DNA of 64,000 nucleotides from Euphorbia lathyris (lineage: Eukaryota; Streptophyta; Magnoliopsida; Malpighiales; Euphorbiaceae): positions 75,812,610-75,876,609 of the forward strand of contig NC_088917.1 in the NCBI RefSeq assembly GCF_963576675.1, given 5' to 3'. Below the pieces are notes generated by a model, which searched no databases, was not told the DNA's origin, and was given only the letters and a program-made list of their open reading frames with translations. Positions 36,095 through 46,614 of this stretch are shown in pieces; positions within the stretch are counted from its first letter, which is position 1; every line of letters starts with the position of its first letter. The translations under genes and the position numbers were made by a program.

Positions 36095-36384
36095 TATAGG
36101 AAATATTCAGGTTCAATATTATCTGCTTGTAATTTGGATGGGTCGGATCCATGGCTAGATGTGTACTTAGATTAATCCTAATTACAAGGTATAAATAGAT
36201 AGTTTGTGGATTTTTCGCATTTTCTCTTAGTTTGTGGATTTTTCGCCTTTTCTCCCTAAACAATTTCAGTATACGAGTTATGTAACTGGTAACACAAGAT
36301 TGTAGTTTTAATTCTTTTATACGCTTCAAGAGGTATCTCGATGACTCACGTGCATTCGGACTCTATGAATTTATTTTTCTAACA
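36095..36384 (+). mobile_element. Copia 3' LTR, about 290 bp
   Basis: It starts TATAGGAAATATTC after the polypurine tract and ends TTTTCTAACA. A TATA-like GTATAAATAGATAG lies inside. The first base pair reads TA where LTRs normally have TG. Confidence 0.65.
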
Positions 36385-36444
36385 TGTGGTTGTAACTTTA
36401 TTTAATGGTTATCAAAATATATTTTTGAATGAATTAGTGTCTAA

Positions 36445-38258
36445 TGATAGGGGTATTTTACCCCTATCTTTTAGCGTGATTTACGGGTGATTTTGGATAA
36501 AATAAATAAGTTTAGTTACAAAAATAAAGTGTTTTTGATAAAATAAAGAAATAAAAATAAATCTCGTACTTTCAGTTTATTTTCCTCGTTTTGATTAGTT
36601 TTGGAAATAAAATCGTCAAGCTAACTCGGCTCTCAAGTTTTGTATTTCAGGTACGAGAAAGGAGCAAAAATCCACTCAATACGCAGGGCGTATTATCCTG
36701 TACGCGGGACGTAAAACATAGTGCCAGAAATAATTGCCTTATCCGTAGGCACCATGTGGAACTGACTCAGCATACGCGGGGCGTATGACACACTACGCGG
36801 GGCGTATGACACATGTCGGCAATAATTGGCCTAATCCTGAAAGTCAGACTGCATTGTCTCCCAGAGTCAACTATACTTATGCGGGGCGTACCACTATATA
36901 CGTGGGGCGTAAAAGGCAGTTCTTCAACATAAAAAGATCAGAGACTCTTTTACGCGGGGCGTACTTCAGCTACGCACGGCATAAAAGCACCAATTCAGGC
37001 AATAAAACTCCAGAGACTCAAACACGCGGGGCGTACAATCCTTTACGCAGGGCGTACTTGAGTCAACAAGACAACGAATTGGTCCACATGCAGAAGATTT
37101 CTGACGGAATGGGCATTTACGCGGGGCGTAGACCAATTTACGCGGGGCGTATCATGGGATTTCTGCACCAAATAATGCTGCTCCATACTTGTGCTTTGTG
37201 AAATTACAAACCTGCCCTTGCTTGATGTCTATAAATAAGAAGCTCTTGAACTTCATTTGACACCAATTACATACTAGAGAGCTACACTATACTCTTTTCT
37301 TTCCTTGTAATTTAGATTCAATTTTGTAAGTTAAACTCTCCCCCTCGAGAGCTTGTTCGTTGTTCCGGTGTTCCATTGACGCTCCGTTCCGCCATTCATC
37401 ACCAAGCTCGAGAGTTCCACCTCCACGACCTAGGAGATGGCTTTGAGTCCGGTTAGCTAGTTCCAAGGGCGGATTCTCCCTTTTTACTTGCTAATTAGCT
37501 TGTACTCTTCCTATGTACTAGGCTTGGTTGTATTTCATCTAATCACTTTCCATATTTATAATTTATGATTTATAATCTCTATTTCCCTTTATGTGTTAAT
37601 GTTTATTGCTTGTTTTGATATTGATAATTGATTCTTCTGTAGGAGAACGCGATTACCGCCGCCATTCGGGCTATCTTTAGGGAGTTATATAGGTGTTGCC
37701 TTACCGGAAGTGACAACCCGAAAACCGTAGGAATTGACAAGCCGCGGAACTTACGGGCCCTAGTTTCTAATTCCCCCGCATTAGACACGCCTTGACTAGG
37801 AATCACGTAGTCTAAGTGCTTCACGGGTCGGTTCTACTACACTTGGTCGTCTTTGCAAGAGTAAACTATTATCCGTATACATTTAGAGTCATTATTTATC
37901 ATTGTTATAACTTATCATATTCACCCCACTTCATAGAGTTTTAGCTACATAAATCTGTGTCGCCAATAGTGAGGAATAGTGTGTAGTTGTGTCTTACTTA
38001 ATCCCAAAGTAATTACCGCTTAAATAACATACGAAACCGAGTCGTCTAATACTTGTAGTTATAAATCCCGTGGATTCGATACCCGGTCTTAATTGGATTA
38101 TTACTTGATAACGACGGGGTACACTTGCCCCTACGTAGTCGTAACGTCTAGTAGAGTTAAGAGCAATTTATAAAGACCACATCCATAGACGTAACACATT
38201 CACCGCAATACACATTAAATCGTCATTAGAAAGCTCTACCTAGATCCTACGCTCATCA
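36445..38258. mobile_element. Solo LTR, 1814 bp, probably Ty3/gypsy, with paired GC-rich motifs
   Basis: It begins TGATAGGGGTATTTT and ends GCTCATCA. The 5-bp target duplication TCTAA lies at 36440-36444 and 38259-38263. The 3' part has text typical of large gypsy LTRs (GTGGATTCGATACCCGG; GACGGGGTACACTTGCC). TATAAATAAGAAGCTC near 37230 would suit a promoter. Confidence 0.88.
36680..37151. repeat. Six pairs of a 13-bp near-palindrome, TACGCGGGGCGTA
   Basis: Copies start at 36680/36701, 36773/36794, 36878/36899, 36951/36971, 37023/37044 and 37118/37139. Within each pair the starts are 20 or 21 bp apart. Pairs are 72-105 bp apart. The sequence between pairs is not obviously repeated. Eight of the twelve keep both arms exactly (TACGC or TACG before GGGGCGTA or AGGGCGTA). 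Confidence 0.93.
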
Positions 38259-38718
38259 TCTAACCTCTAATGTCACAAGATTCTTTTAGCTTTTTTGTTA
38301 TTTTTTTTTCTGAATAAGAATAATTTTTTTAGCTTAATAGTAGCTTTTAACATCCATTTTCTTATAAGTTTATTTTGAGTTTTAACTTTACTTTTTAATT
38401 TGAATACAAACTTGTTTTGAAATTTCTATAATTCTATTTATCGATTTATTGATACTTTGTGAACAGCTGTTAAGACATGAATTTAATTACAGTTAAACCT
38501 CGATAAATGAATATTCGATAAAGTAATAACCCTGATTATATAATAAATTCTTCGTCCCGACTTGGACCAATGGACTAAAGTAATAACCTCGCTAAATGCA
38601 TTAAGTAATAAAAAATATTTAAATCCTTAAGAGCTCAATGAAAATATAAAGTAATAATTATTAAATTACATACAATATATATACACACACCAAAACCTTT
38701 TAATCAATCAACTAGAAG

Positions 38719-39389
38719 TCATTTCTTCTGAAAAAATGCATCTATAGTTGATTGTTTTTTCTTTCCACCTAAACCAAAATGAACACCATTCTTAACTTTT
38801 TGTAGTGCAAACACAACTTCTGGTATATTTTGCTCATGTTGTAACAAGTAGTTGTTTAAAGTGACCACATGAATTTTCACATGCACCTTAATGAGCAAGT
38901 GAATTTGCTCATTCACCGTTAGATTTAGGCTTATTAAATCTAAGCCTCGAGATGCTTTGAACATGCACCTTAGGATTGTAATAAGCATAGATCTAATGGT
39001 GAATGAACAAATTCTACGTGCTCATTAAGGTGCATGTGATTAAGACTGAAGGTGACCATTGCTTGAAATGCCTCTTTTGACGATACATTTGCGACAACAC
39101 AACTATCATCTGGCTCTGGGTCATTTCCATCATCATTGTTCATTATTGACTGGATAATTTCTTCGTCTGTAAGCGATTCCATAACTGCATCATTCTCGCT
39201 AGGATAGTTCAAAAGATGTTCGACATATATCACATTTCTATAACATAAATTAGAAATGACATCACTTAATCCTTGGATATCTTCATCTAATTGACTAACT
39301 TCTGGTTCAAGAACATTAGCATCTTCTGAACGAATCTTGCAATTATTTGATTGATTTGTAATTATGCTAATGTGATAATTACAAATCAA
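38719..39389 (-). pseudogene. Pogo-like transposase C-terminal remnant
   Basis: Two stretches are joined by a nested MITE. The 39052-39389 part encodes an acidic region (LDEDIQGLSDVIS, NYPSENDAVMESLTDEEIIQ). The 38719-38867 part encodes the tail (LNNYLLQHEQNIPEVV, GLGGKKKQSTIDAFFQKK) and its stop. This is the region after the DDE core in plant pogo/CENP-B-like transposases, as I recall them. The DDE catalytic core and the DNA-binding domain are absent. Confidence 0.72.
38868..39051. mobile_element. Palindromic MITE nested in the pogo transposase
   Basis: The arms CACATGCACCTTAATGAGCA and their complement fold back on each other. GTGACCA occurs on both sides (38861-38867, 39052-39058) and fits the target duplication. 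The inner text (ATTCACCGTTAGAT, CCTTAGGAT) matches the element at 6461-6640. Confidence 0.75.
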
Positions 39390-39397
39390 TCAAATAA
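39343..39397. repeat. 23-bp perfect inverted repeat with 9-bp loop
   Basis: The arm at 39343-39365 is exactly complementary to 39375-39397, with GCTAATGTG between. The same GCTAATGTGATAATTAC word recurs at about 39427. Confidence 0.9.
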
Positions 39398-39456
39398 TAT
39401 ATTACATATCTAATGTGATAATTATGCTAATGTGATAATTACATATCTAATGAATA

Positions 39457-39560
39457 TTTATCGATAAATGAATAATTTATTAATTTATCGATAAATGAAT
39501 AATTTATTAATTTATCGATAAATGAATAATTTATTCATTTATCGATAAATAAATAATCTT
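39457..39560. repeat. 27-bp tandem repeat, TTTATCGATAAATGAATAAT
   Basis: Nearly four units of a 27-bp repeat contain the palindrome TTTATCGATAAA, close to the right end of the pogo-like element. Confidence 0.88.
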
Positions 39561-39879
39561 GCTTAATGAATAGTTTTTTCCGGTCCCAATGATATGCATT
39601 TATAGAGGTTTTATTGTAAAAACACAATCTTTAAACCAACTAAAATTCCTCCAACCGAAGTTTTGTCCGCTTCTTTCACTAAATTCATCGCTCGATCTCT
39701 TCCAAAACAATGCATCATCGTCGTTCTTCACCAGACGATTTGCTCTATTTTTATACTGATTGAATTTTTATTTCTTTCGGATTGTTACTATCTACTTGAG
39801 GAGGAATAAGAAAGATTCTTTCTTCTTCTTCCTCCTAACTTTTTATTTTCTTTTTGTAGTTTTTCTTCTTTTCTTTTCG

Positions 39880-40013
39880 TTGCTGATGATGAAGATGGAT
39901 CGTGGGAAACGGCGGGTTCAAAGGCAACAAAACAGAGAGCAAAGCGCAAGGACACAAAGACAGAATCAACTCGTGTTAAACGGGTCAGTACTTTACCTAT
40001 CAAATACAAATGA
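39880..40013 (+). pseudogene. LINE 2 ORF1 C-terminal end
   Basis: In the frame ending with TGA at 40011-40013 there is a lysine/arginine-rich tail (DEDGSWETAGSKATKQRAKR and onward), typical of the end of plant L1 ORF1. Its stop codon overlaps the ORF2 start as ATGA at 40010-40013. The rest of ORF1 (nucleic-acid-binding gag-like part) is missing. Confidence 0.6.
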
Positions 40014-43000
40014 ATGTTTTGTACTAGAACTGTAGAGGAATCCAGAATCGCAACACACAGCGACATCTTTATAATTTATGCAAGCTTCATAAACTGAATT
40101 TTTTGAGTCTAGCTGAGCCTATGGTTGAGTATACTAATGTACATGATTCCTATTGGCATAGTTTGGGGATGACTTTAATTGGCACTAATCAAAGGAGTCA
40201 AATCACCCTTTGGATCTTTGCACAATCTCAATTAGCTACGTCAGTAGGGGTAACCTATGCTCATGAACAGTTTGTTGTTCTGAATTTCGCAACTCTTGGT
40301 ATTTTGAGTCATATTTGCCTTGTTTATGGGAGTGTTTGGGCGAACAGAAGAAGGGAGCTGTACAGTGAGATTGAACTGCTTAGGGCAAGATTGCCAGGCC
40401 CATAGGTGATTATGGGGGACTTCAACGCCATTTCGGGCTCTCATGAAAAAACTGGGAGAGCTCCGGCCTCGAGGCCATGTCGGGATTTCAGAAACTTCGT
40501 AGAGGGGGCGAATTTAATTGAGATTATTGAACATGGTTTGACGTACACCTGGAGTAATGGGCGCGCATGTTTGGCTAGGGTGGAATGTAAGTTGGACCGG
40601 TGTTTTATTTCAGAGGAATTTTCTGATTTCTGGGAGGTTTTCAGTAGCGCGATTTTGGCTAGGCATCAATCGGACCACTGTCCGTTAGTCTTCAGATGTG
40701 CGCAACGAAGTGGTAAGCCGGTGCGGTTTCGATTTCAAAATATGTGGGTGCAACATCAGAATTTCCGGGAGGTTATTGCGGATTTCTAGGCTTCTTATGA
40801 CACGAGACTTCTGCCAATGCAAGCTTTCGGTGCGAAGCTGAAACAACTTCGTGGCATTTTGCGTCAATGGAATAGAGATGTATTTGGGAACCTTGATGCT
40901 AGAATCGATGAAGCTAACGCCGTTCTTATGCAGGTCCAAAAGGAAATTTCAGACACAGGTTTTCCACGGAACTGCATCAACGTGAACTGACTGCGCATTC
41001 TGAGCTTGATGAAGTTCAACGGCAAAAAGAAACTTACTTGAGGGGTAAAAGCAGAATAAAGTGGCTAAAGGAGGGGGACCGGAACTCGAGTTTTTTTCAT
41101 AAAATCGCGAATATAAGATCTGCCCGCGCAGGTATTAGTTTTCTGCATATTAACAATGAAATCGTCTCGGACCCCCATCGCATTGATATGCATATTGAGG
41201 GATATCATAGAGACTTGTTCAAACAGGATGGCTATTTCCCGCAGGGACTCACGCAAATCTTTGATGTCATCCCGTGCTTGGTAACGGACGTGGAAAATGA
41301 TGCTCTGACAGCTTGCCCAGATTTATCAGAGGTTAGAAGAGTGGTTTTTGAGATGGACAAGGATAGCTCCCCCGGGCCGGACGGGTTCACTGGTCAGTTC
41401 TTCCAGACATGCTGGGATATAATAGGTTCGGACTTTTATTCTATGGTTAAAATCTTCTTCGATACTGGTCAGGTCATCCCGGGTCTGAACTCCAGTTTAA
41501 TGGCACTCATTCCGAAATTGGATAATGCAGTCTCTATTGACCAGTATAGACCTATTGCCATGAGTAATTTTGGGTATAAAGTGATTTCTAAGATTTTGGC
41601 AAACAGATTGTCCAGGATTACTTCTAGAATTATCTCTCCTAATCAGTTTGGGTTCATAGCAGGAAGAAGTATCCATTAGTGTATTGCTCTGGCATCGGAG
41701 GGTACTAATATGCTTAAAAAGCGCTGCTTCGGAGGCAATATGGCAGTTAAGATAGATGTCAGGAAAGCGTTTGACACTTTAGACTGGAATTTTATGTTAA
41801 CTGTGATGGAGGCATTCGGCTTTTCAGTAAAGTTCTTGAACTGGATTCTAAATATCCTTTCTTCCGCACGCATTTTAATTCTTTCTGGTGGTCAAATTAA
41901 TGGATTGTTCAGCTGCACCAGAGGAGTCAGGCAGGGAGACCCTCTCTCCCCTCTCTTATTTGTCATTGCCGAAGACTTCCTTAGTAGATGGCTTTTGCGC
42001 CTTCAGGCATCGGGGAAACTTGATCCAATGATTTATTCTAGGACTAGTCATTTCCCGACTCATTTACTTTATGCAGATGACGTCCTGTTATTTTGCAAGG
42101 CTTCTCTTAGCAACATGCGTGTGATTAAGGAGGTTTTTGATACTTATGGGTCGCTTTCGGGTTAGCATGTGAATTGGAGTAAATCTGAGCTTTTTCTTAG
42201 TAATGGTATCTTGGGTCGCAGGAAGGACAGACTGGCAGAAGTGCTTGGTATTAAGCTGGGATCACTCTCTTTTCGTTACTTAGGGGTGCCATTGTTCATT
42301 GGACTCCCTCACAAACAGCATTTACAGGGTTTAATGGATAAGATCCTTTCTCACTTCTCGCGCTGGAAAGGTCATTCTCTTTCAATGGCCGGGAGAGATG
42401 CGCTTGTGAACTCAGTAATTTACAGCAGTTTCATTCATTCCTTCATAGTTTACAAGTGGCCCAGGAGCTTGCTTTCCGATATGAACGTTTGCATCCGGAA
42501 CTTCATATGGACTGGTTCAATTGAGAGCAGGAAATTAATTACCGTCCCCTGGAGGAAGTGTTGCAAGCCTGTGCAAGAAGGCGGTTTGGGAATGAAAGAT
42601 CTTTGCATACTGAATCTCTCCTTGTTGGGTAAAATGGCATGGGGGCTTATCAGGGAGAACTCGCTCTGCTTCTCTCTTCTTCGTCCCAGGTTTATCAATT
42701 CAACCGGGATGCCTAGGACTGTTATAACCTCCTCAGTCTGGAAATCGATGAAGGAAGCCTATAAAAAGTTGAGTTTGCACTGTTTTTGGTGGCTCGGGCG
42801 GCACTCGAATATGAATTTCTGGAACGGGCTGTGGATTAACCCGCCGATTGCGGAACAGTTGAATCTTTCAGCTCGTCAAAGGAGAGACGCAACAGAGCAA
42901 GTGAGTGACTACTTCCGGAATGGAGAGTGGCTTGACCTGCCGGATATGCCGAGGGAGATGGAATGCACGATTCGGAATATCAGACAGGGGATTGATAGCG

Positions 43001-44140
43001 AAGACGTTTGTGTCTGGAAGCCTGCGATTACCGGGGTGTTCAGTGTTAAGATGTTTTATGCTTGGTTGAAAGATAGCTCAACAACGCTCAGCTGGTGTCG
43101 GTTCATTTGGAACTCCGGCATTCCGCCTTCTCATTCGATAATCTGCTGGAAGGAAGTCATGGGGGCCCTAGAAACTCACGATCGGCTGCGAATTAGGGGA
43201 TTTAGCTTTGCTTCACGGTGCTATCTCTGCAGGTCAAGTTCTGAATCGGCAAGCCATCTCTTTTTAAACTGTCAGTTTACTATGCAGGTTTGGAACTCAA
43301 TTGAGTCATTGTTTGGGCGAAGTTTGCACAGGGCAGGTACGCTTATGGAGTTGATTAATGCAGCGGTGCGCCAGAATTTTAGCTCGCAGATCAGGACGCT
43401 TTGGAGAGCGGCGATAGTTAACGCTGTCTGGCTCATATGGACAACCCAGAATAAAGCGATTTTTGAAGAAGAGGACCCTTGCATTTCTTTGGTTCTGCGA
43501 AAACTGTGGCACTCAATACAGGAATCTGGTAATCTCGGGCTTGGCTATATGTGGAACTCCACAATGGAGCTGCACGTGATCAATGAGCTTCGGCTTCCCG
43601 CCTTAAGATGTTGCGCGCCGCGAATAATTCCGGTCCGATGGCAACAGCCTCCAATTTCTTGGATGAAAGTCAATACAGACGTGTCGGTATCTGGTTGTCC
43701 TAGCGCAGCTGGTTGCGGGGGAGTATTCAGATCTGCGAATGGTGAGTTCTCTGGAGCATTCTCTTATCCTTTGGATCCCACCTTTTCATATGCAGCGAAA
43801 CTATCAGCGGCAATAACAGCCATCAGCAGGGCATTTGAAAGAGGGTGGTTGCGTCTTTGGCTTGAAAGCGACTCGACGTTCGTCGTTCACTTGCTGCGTA
43901 AGAGATCGGGGACGGTGCTTTGGTCCCTCCGGTAGGACTGGCTAAAGTGTCTGAAGCAATTAGACAGCATGACTGTGGTGATCTCGCATATCTTCCGGGA
44001 AGGTAACCAAGTAGCGGACCTTCTTGCCAATTACGGCAGAACGGACACAAATTTTGTTTGGTGGACGGACATCCCTTCCTTTTGTATATCCGCTTTTCTT
44101 TGTAATCTAGGAGGACGACAAATCTACAGATTTGCTTAAA
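40010..44140 (+). pseudogene. LINE 2 ORF2: endonuclease, reverse transcriptase, zf-RVT, RNase H
   Basis: The AP-type endonuclease runs from MNVLY-stop-NCRGIQNR through MGDFN (40415) to the SDHCP motif (40673). RT follows, with SPGPDGFTGQFF, FGFIAGRSI, KIDVRKAFDTLDW, RQGDPLSPLLF and the catalytic YADDVLLF near 42070. The zf-RVT region is at about 43220-43290. RNase H covers 43670-44140 (VNTDVSVSG, LESDSTFVVHLL, VADLLANYG). Six in-frame TAG codons (40025, 40403, 40787, 41677, 42163, 43933) and at least one frameshift near 40965 break it. All key catalytic motifs remain visible. Confidence 0.92.
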
Positions 44141-44289
44141 CTTTTTGCTTACGCTTTGGTCCCTTGTATTCTTTTGTTCCCTTTTAATAAATTGGTTTAG
44201 GGTTTGGGTGCAGAGAGCGGGGGTGCCAGCCTAGCTGGGATGTCCGTAATCTGTGCTCCCTGTTGACCAGCCTTTAATTAAAAAAGTTT

Positions 44290-44560
44290 TATTTTAATTG
44301 GATTTTATATATTTTACTGGATCTTTTAATCTGTTTGAACTGCATCGGTTGTTTATTATCTTTTTATTTATAACATTTTCTGATTTAGCAAGCAGAAACG
44401 ATATATCTTATCCTTAGATCACTAAATCTACATGGTTGCAAAACAAATGACTCAGGTCCCAAAAGTTTGGAAGAGTTTAAATGGTGAAAATTGGATTACA
44501 TGTATTTCTCTGTAAATTTGGAGGTTCGAAAAGTATATGTTTTATTTGTTGTTTGTTTTA
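44290..44560. repeat. Paralogous segment downstream of gene D
   Basis: The counterpart of 30990-31215 (see that entry), interrupted on its left by LINE 2. Confidence 0.6.
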
Positions 44561-45445
44561 GTTGTATATTTAATAGTTTATTTTGATCTTTGTAGTTTTT
44601 TTCTTACCTACATGGATTATGTATCATTGTTTATTTTTCATATAATATTGAGGGAGTGTTTGATTGCTGCTTTTTTATACATCATGTTTGTTTTTTCACT
44701 TTAAAAATGAGAGTTTTAGGTGTTAGACACCTCATGTTTGTCTTTTATAGTTGAAAAATAGTTTTTTATAAAAGCAGAGAATCTCTGTTTTTTGGAAAAA
44801 CAGTCTTTTCAAACAGCAAACAGTAACCGTAACAAGAAAAGCAACAACAAATAGCAGGGTAAATTTCATCAATGGTGTACAACCTTTGCCTCATTTCACA
44901 CTTTGGTATACAACCTTCAATTTGTCTCACTAATATATACAACCTTATAGGTGACCTCTCACTATGGTGTACAGCAGGTAAAAATGACCGGTCAACGTCT
45001 AGTCAACGCGCCACCTCAGCCATTTGACCAGTCAAAAAGTCAAAAATTGACTTACCACATATGTAATTACTAAATTGACCTTATTTGGATTTTCTTCTTA
45101 AACCCACCATTAACCTGGATTATCTTCTTCTCTCTTACTTTTCTCCCACTTTCCTGTTATTCTCAATTTTATAAAAGTTGGGTGATTAATGAATTAATTT
45201 TTTTTTATCTTAAATGAATTAAAACCAGCAGCTACAAACAGGGGAAAGAAAAAACAAAAGAATTAATTAGGGAAATAAAGAATGATCTCAATTTGTGAAT
45301 TGCAGGTGGGTTCAAATTAATGAAATAAAGAATTTTGGAATTCATGTTTGAAAAAGAAACTTATGAAATCCTTTGTCTTACTTCGAATTTCAATCCGATG
45401 CAGCAAAATTCAATTGCAGGTTTATAGGTCTGAGAGCAATTTCCC

Positions 45446-45770
45446 ATGACTGCCCATCGCTCAATGCTCTTTCTTTTTGCAGCTTTTGATCCTCTCTATA
45501 TAAACAATAACAACACACTATCTGAACCTTGTCTCTTCAAATTATGCATAACCCATCTTTCTCATCTACTCTCCTTAATCAGATCTACTGTTCTATCTTT
45601 GAATCCGACTCTAATAACCATCGAGATCCCAAATTCTACACAGACACAATGCCTAATAAAACCAAGGTTCCTGGGAACGAAGTTCTGCAATATATTGGCC
45701 GATATTGCACCAAAAGTAAGCGAGAGGATTTTTGGGTCACGAGAAATGGACATGGCTTACTGATCTAGCA
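45446..45770 (+). pseudogene. Captured gene fragment, resembles BIG GRAIN 1-like
   Basis: The frame from 45529 (79 codons) includes NPSFSSTLLNQIYCSIFESD and, further on, KFYTDTMPNKTK. From memory, proteins of the plant BIG GRAIN 1-like family start with a motif like SFSSTLLD-IYRSID and then have a FY-ETM segment. The fragment would be an N-terminal piece, cut off by the MULE arm. TTGCAGG at about 45415 could be a splice acceptor. The identification is from memory of the motif only. No start context or full domain is present, so a working protein is unlikely. Confidence 0.45.
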
Positions 45771-45878
45771 CCTAAATGTCGAATTTCCAGATTTCAAGTT
45801 TTGATTAAGCAAAACCACACCTTTGGTAAAACAAAATCTTTTAAATTTTCCTTTTCTGTTTGATGATTAAAGTCAGAG

Positions 45879-45893
45879 AGAGAGAGAGAGAGG
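45879..45893. repeat. (AG)n run inside the Pack-MULE
   Basis: A short AGAGAG tract, followed by further GAGAGA-rich text to 45945. Confidence 0.7.
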
Positions 45894-46231
45894 TTAAAGA
45901 GAGAAGAGTAGTTAGAGAGAGAAATGAAATGCTAGAGAGAGAAACTATTTACAGAAAATAAATGAAGGAAAGAGTATATTTTTCAATTTAGGAAGAAAAC
46001 CCATTAAAGGTATTTTAGTAATTACAAATGTGATGTATTTAATTAAAGTTAAAAAATGGTGAGGTGGCGTGTTGACCAGGCGTTGACCGGTCATTTTTAC
46101 TTGATGTATACCATATTGGGAGGTCACCTATAAGGTTGTATATATTAGTGAGACAAATTAAAGGTTGTACATCAAAGTGTGAAATGGGATAAAGGTTGTA
46201 CAACATTGATGAAATTTCCCCACAAATAGCA

Positions 46232-46614
46232 GGTAAAACAAACAAGCCCTTGCACTTTTTCTTATCTATTGAAATTACATACGGTATTTTCATTAACAAT
46301 AAATAAAAACTAGAAATCAAATATTCAACAAATTGATGATCATAAAATAATTATTATACTTCTTTCAAAAAAAATGTATTATACTTTATTTCTGATTTTG
46401 AGCCCTTATGATATTACAAATAATATAATATAAATTAAAAAAATGTATTATGTTGCAATTACATTGTACATATAAATTAAATATAATGTACTACAAGAAC
46501 AAAATCATTATTTGGAAATTCAAAAAACAATATAATAGAAATAATTATAAATGTTAATCAATGAATTGGTTAACAATCTTCTGGTACGAACTCAGCTCCT
46601 CTTCCATTTCGCGA
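46232..46614. other. Gene D 3' flank
   Basis: AT-rich. The part from about 46440 matches the 3' flanks of genes A and B (TTATGTTGCAATTACATTGTACATATAAAT). No coding content. Confidence 0.5.

Larger units (their letters stand above)
38490..39616 (-). mobile_element. Pogo-like DNA transposon, deleted, with transposase remnant
   Basis: It starts CAGTTAAACCTCGATAAATG and ends TATAGAGGTTTTATTG, with TA on both sides (38488-38489, 39617-39618). It is 1127 bp. The ends are of the same type as the Emigrant-like MITE at 32799. The inside holds part of a transposase on the minus strand, a nested palindromic MITE and short tandem repeats. Confidence 0.85.
39861..44285 (+). mobile_element. L1-type LINE, near full-length ORF2 (LINE 2)
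   Basis: It carries the end of ORF1, all ORF2 domains, the conserved 3' untranslated words (CCAGCCTAGCTGGGATGTCC) and a short A-rich tail at about 44280. The left edge is estimated from where the paralogy to 30770-31220 breaks off. No clear target duplication was found. Confidence 0.85.
44857..46221. mobile_element. Pack-MULE, family 2, 1365 bp
   Basis: The ends are GGGTAAATTTCATC and GATGAAATTTCCCC. A perfect 10-bp duplication, ACAAATAGCA, lies at 44847-44856 and 46222-46231. The arms of about 270 bp contain TGTACAACCTTTG and TGACCGGTCA. The centre carries gene-like sequence. Confidence 0.92.

Noticed and set aside
36785..37201. 138-codon frame with repeated Tyr-Ala-Gly-Arg
   Set aside because: It is produced by the repeated TACGCGGGGCGTA motif inside a solo LTR, not by a protein repeat under selection as far as I can see.
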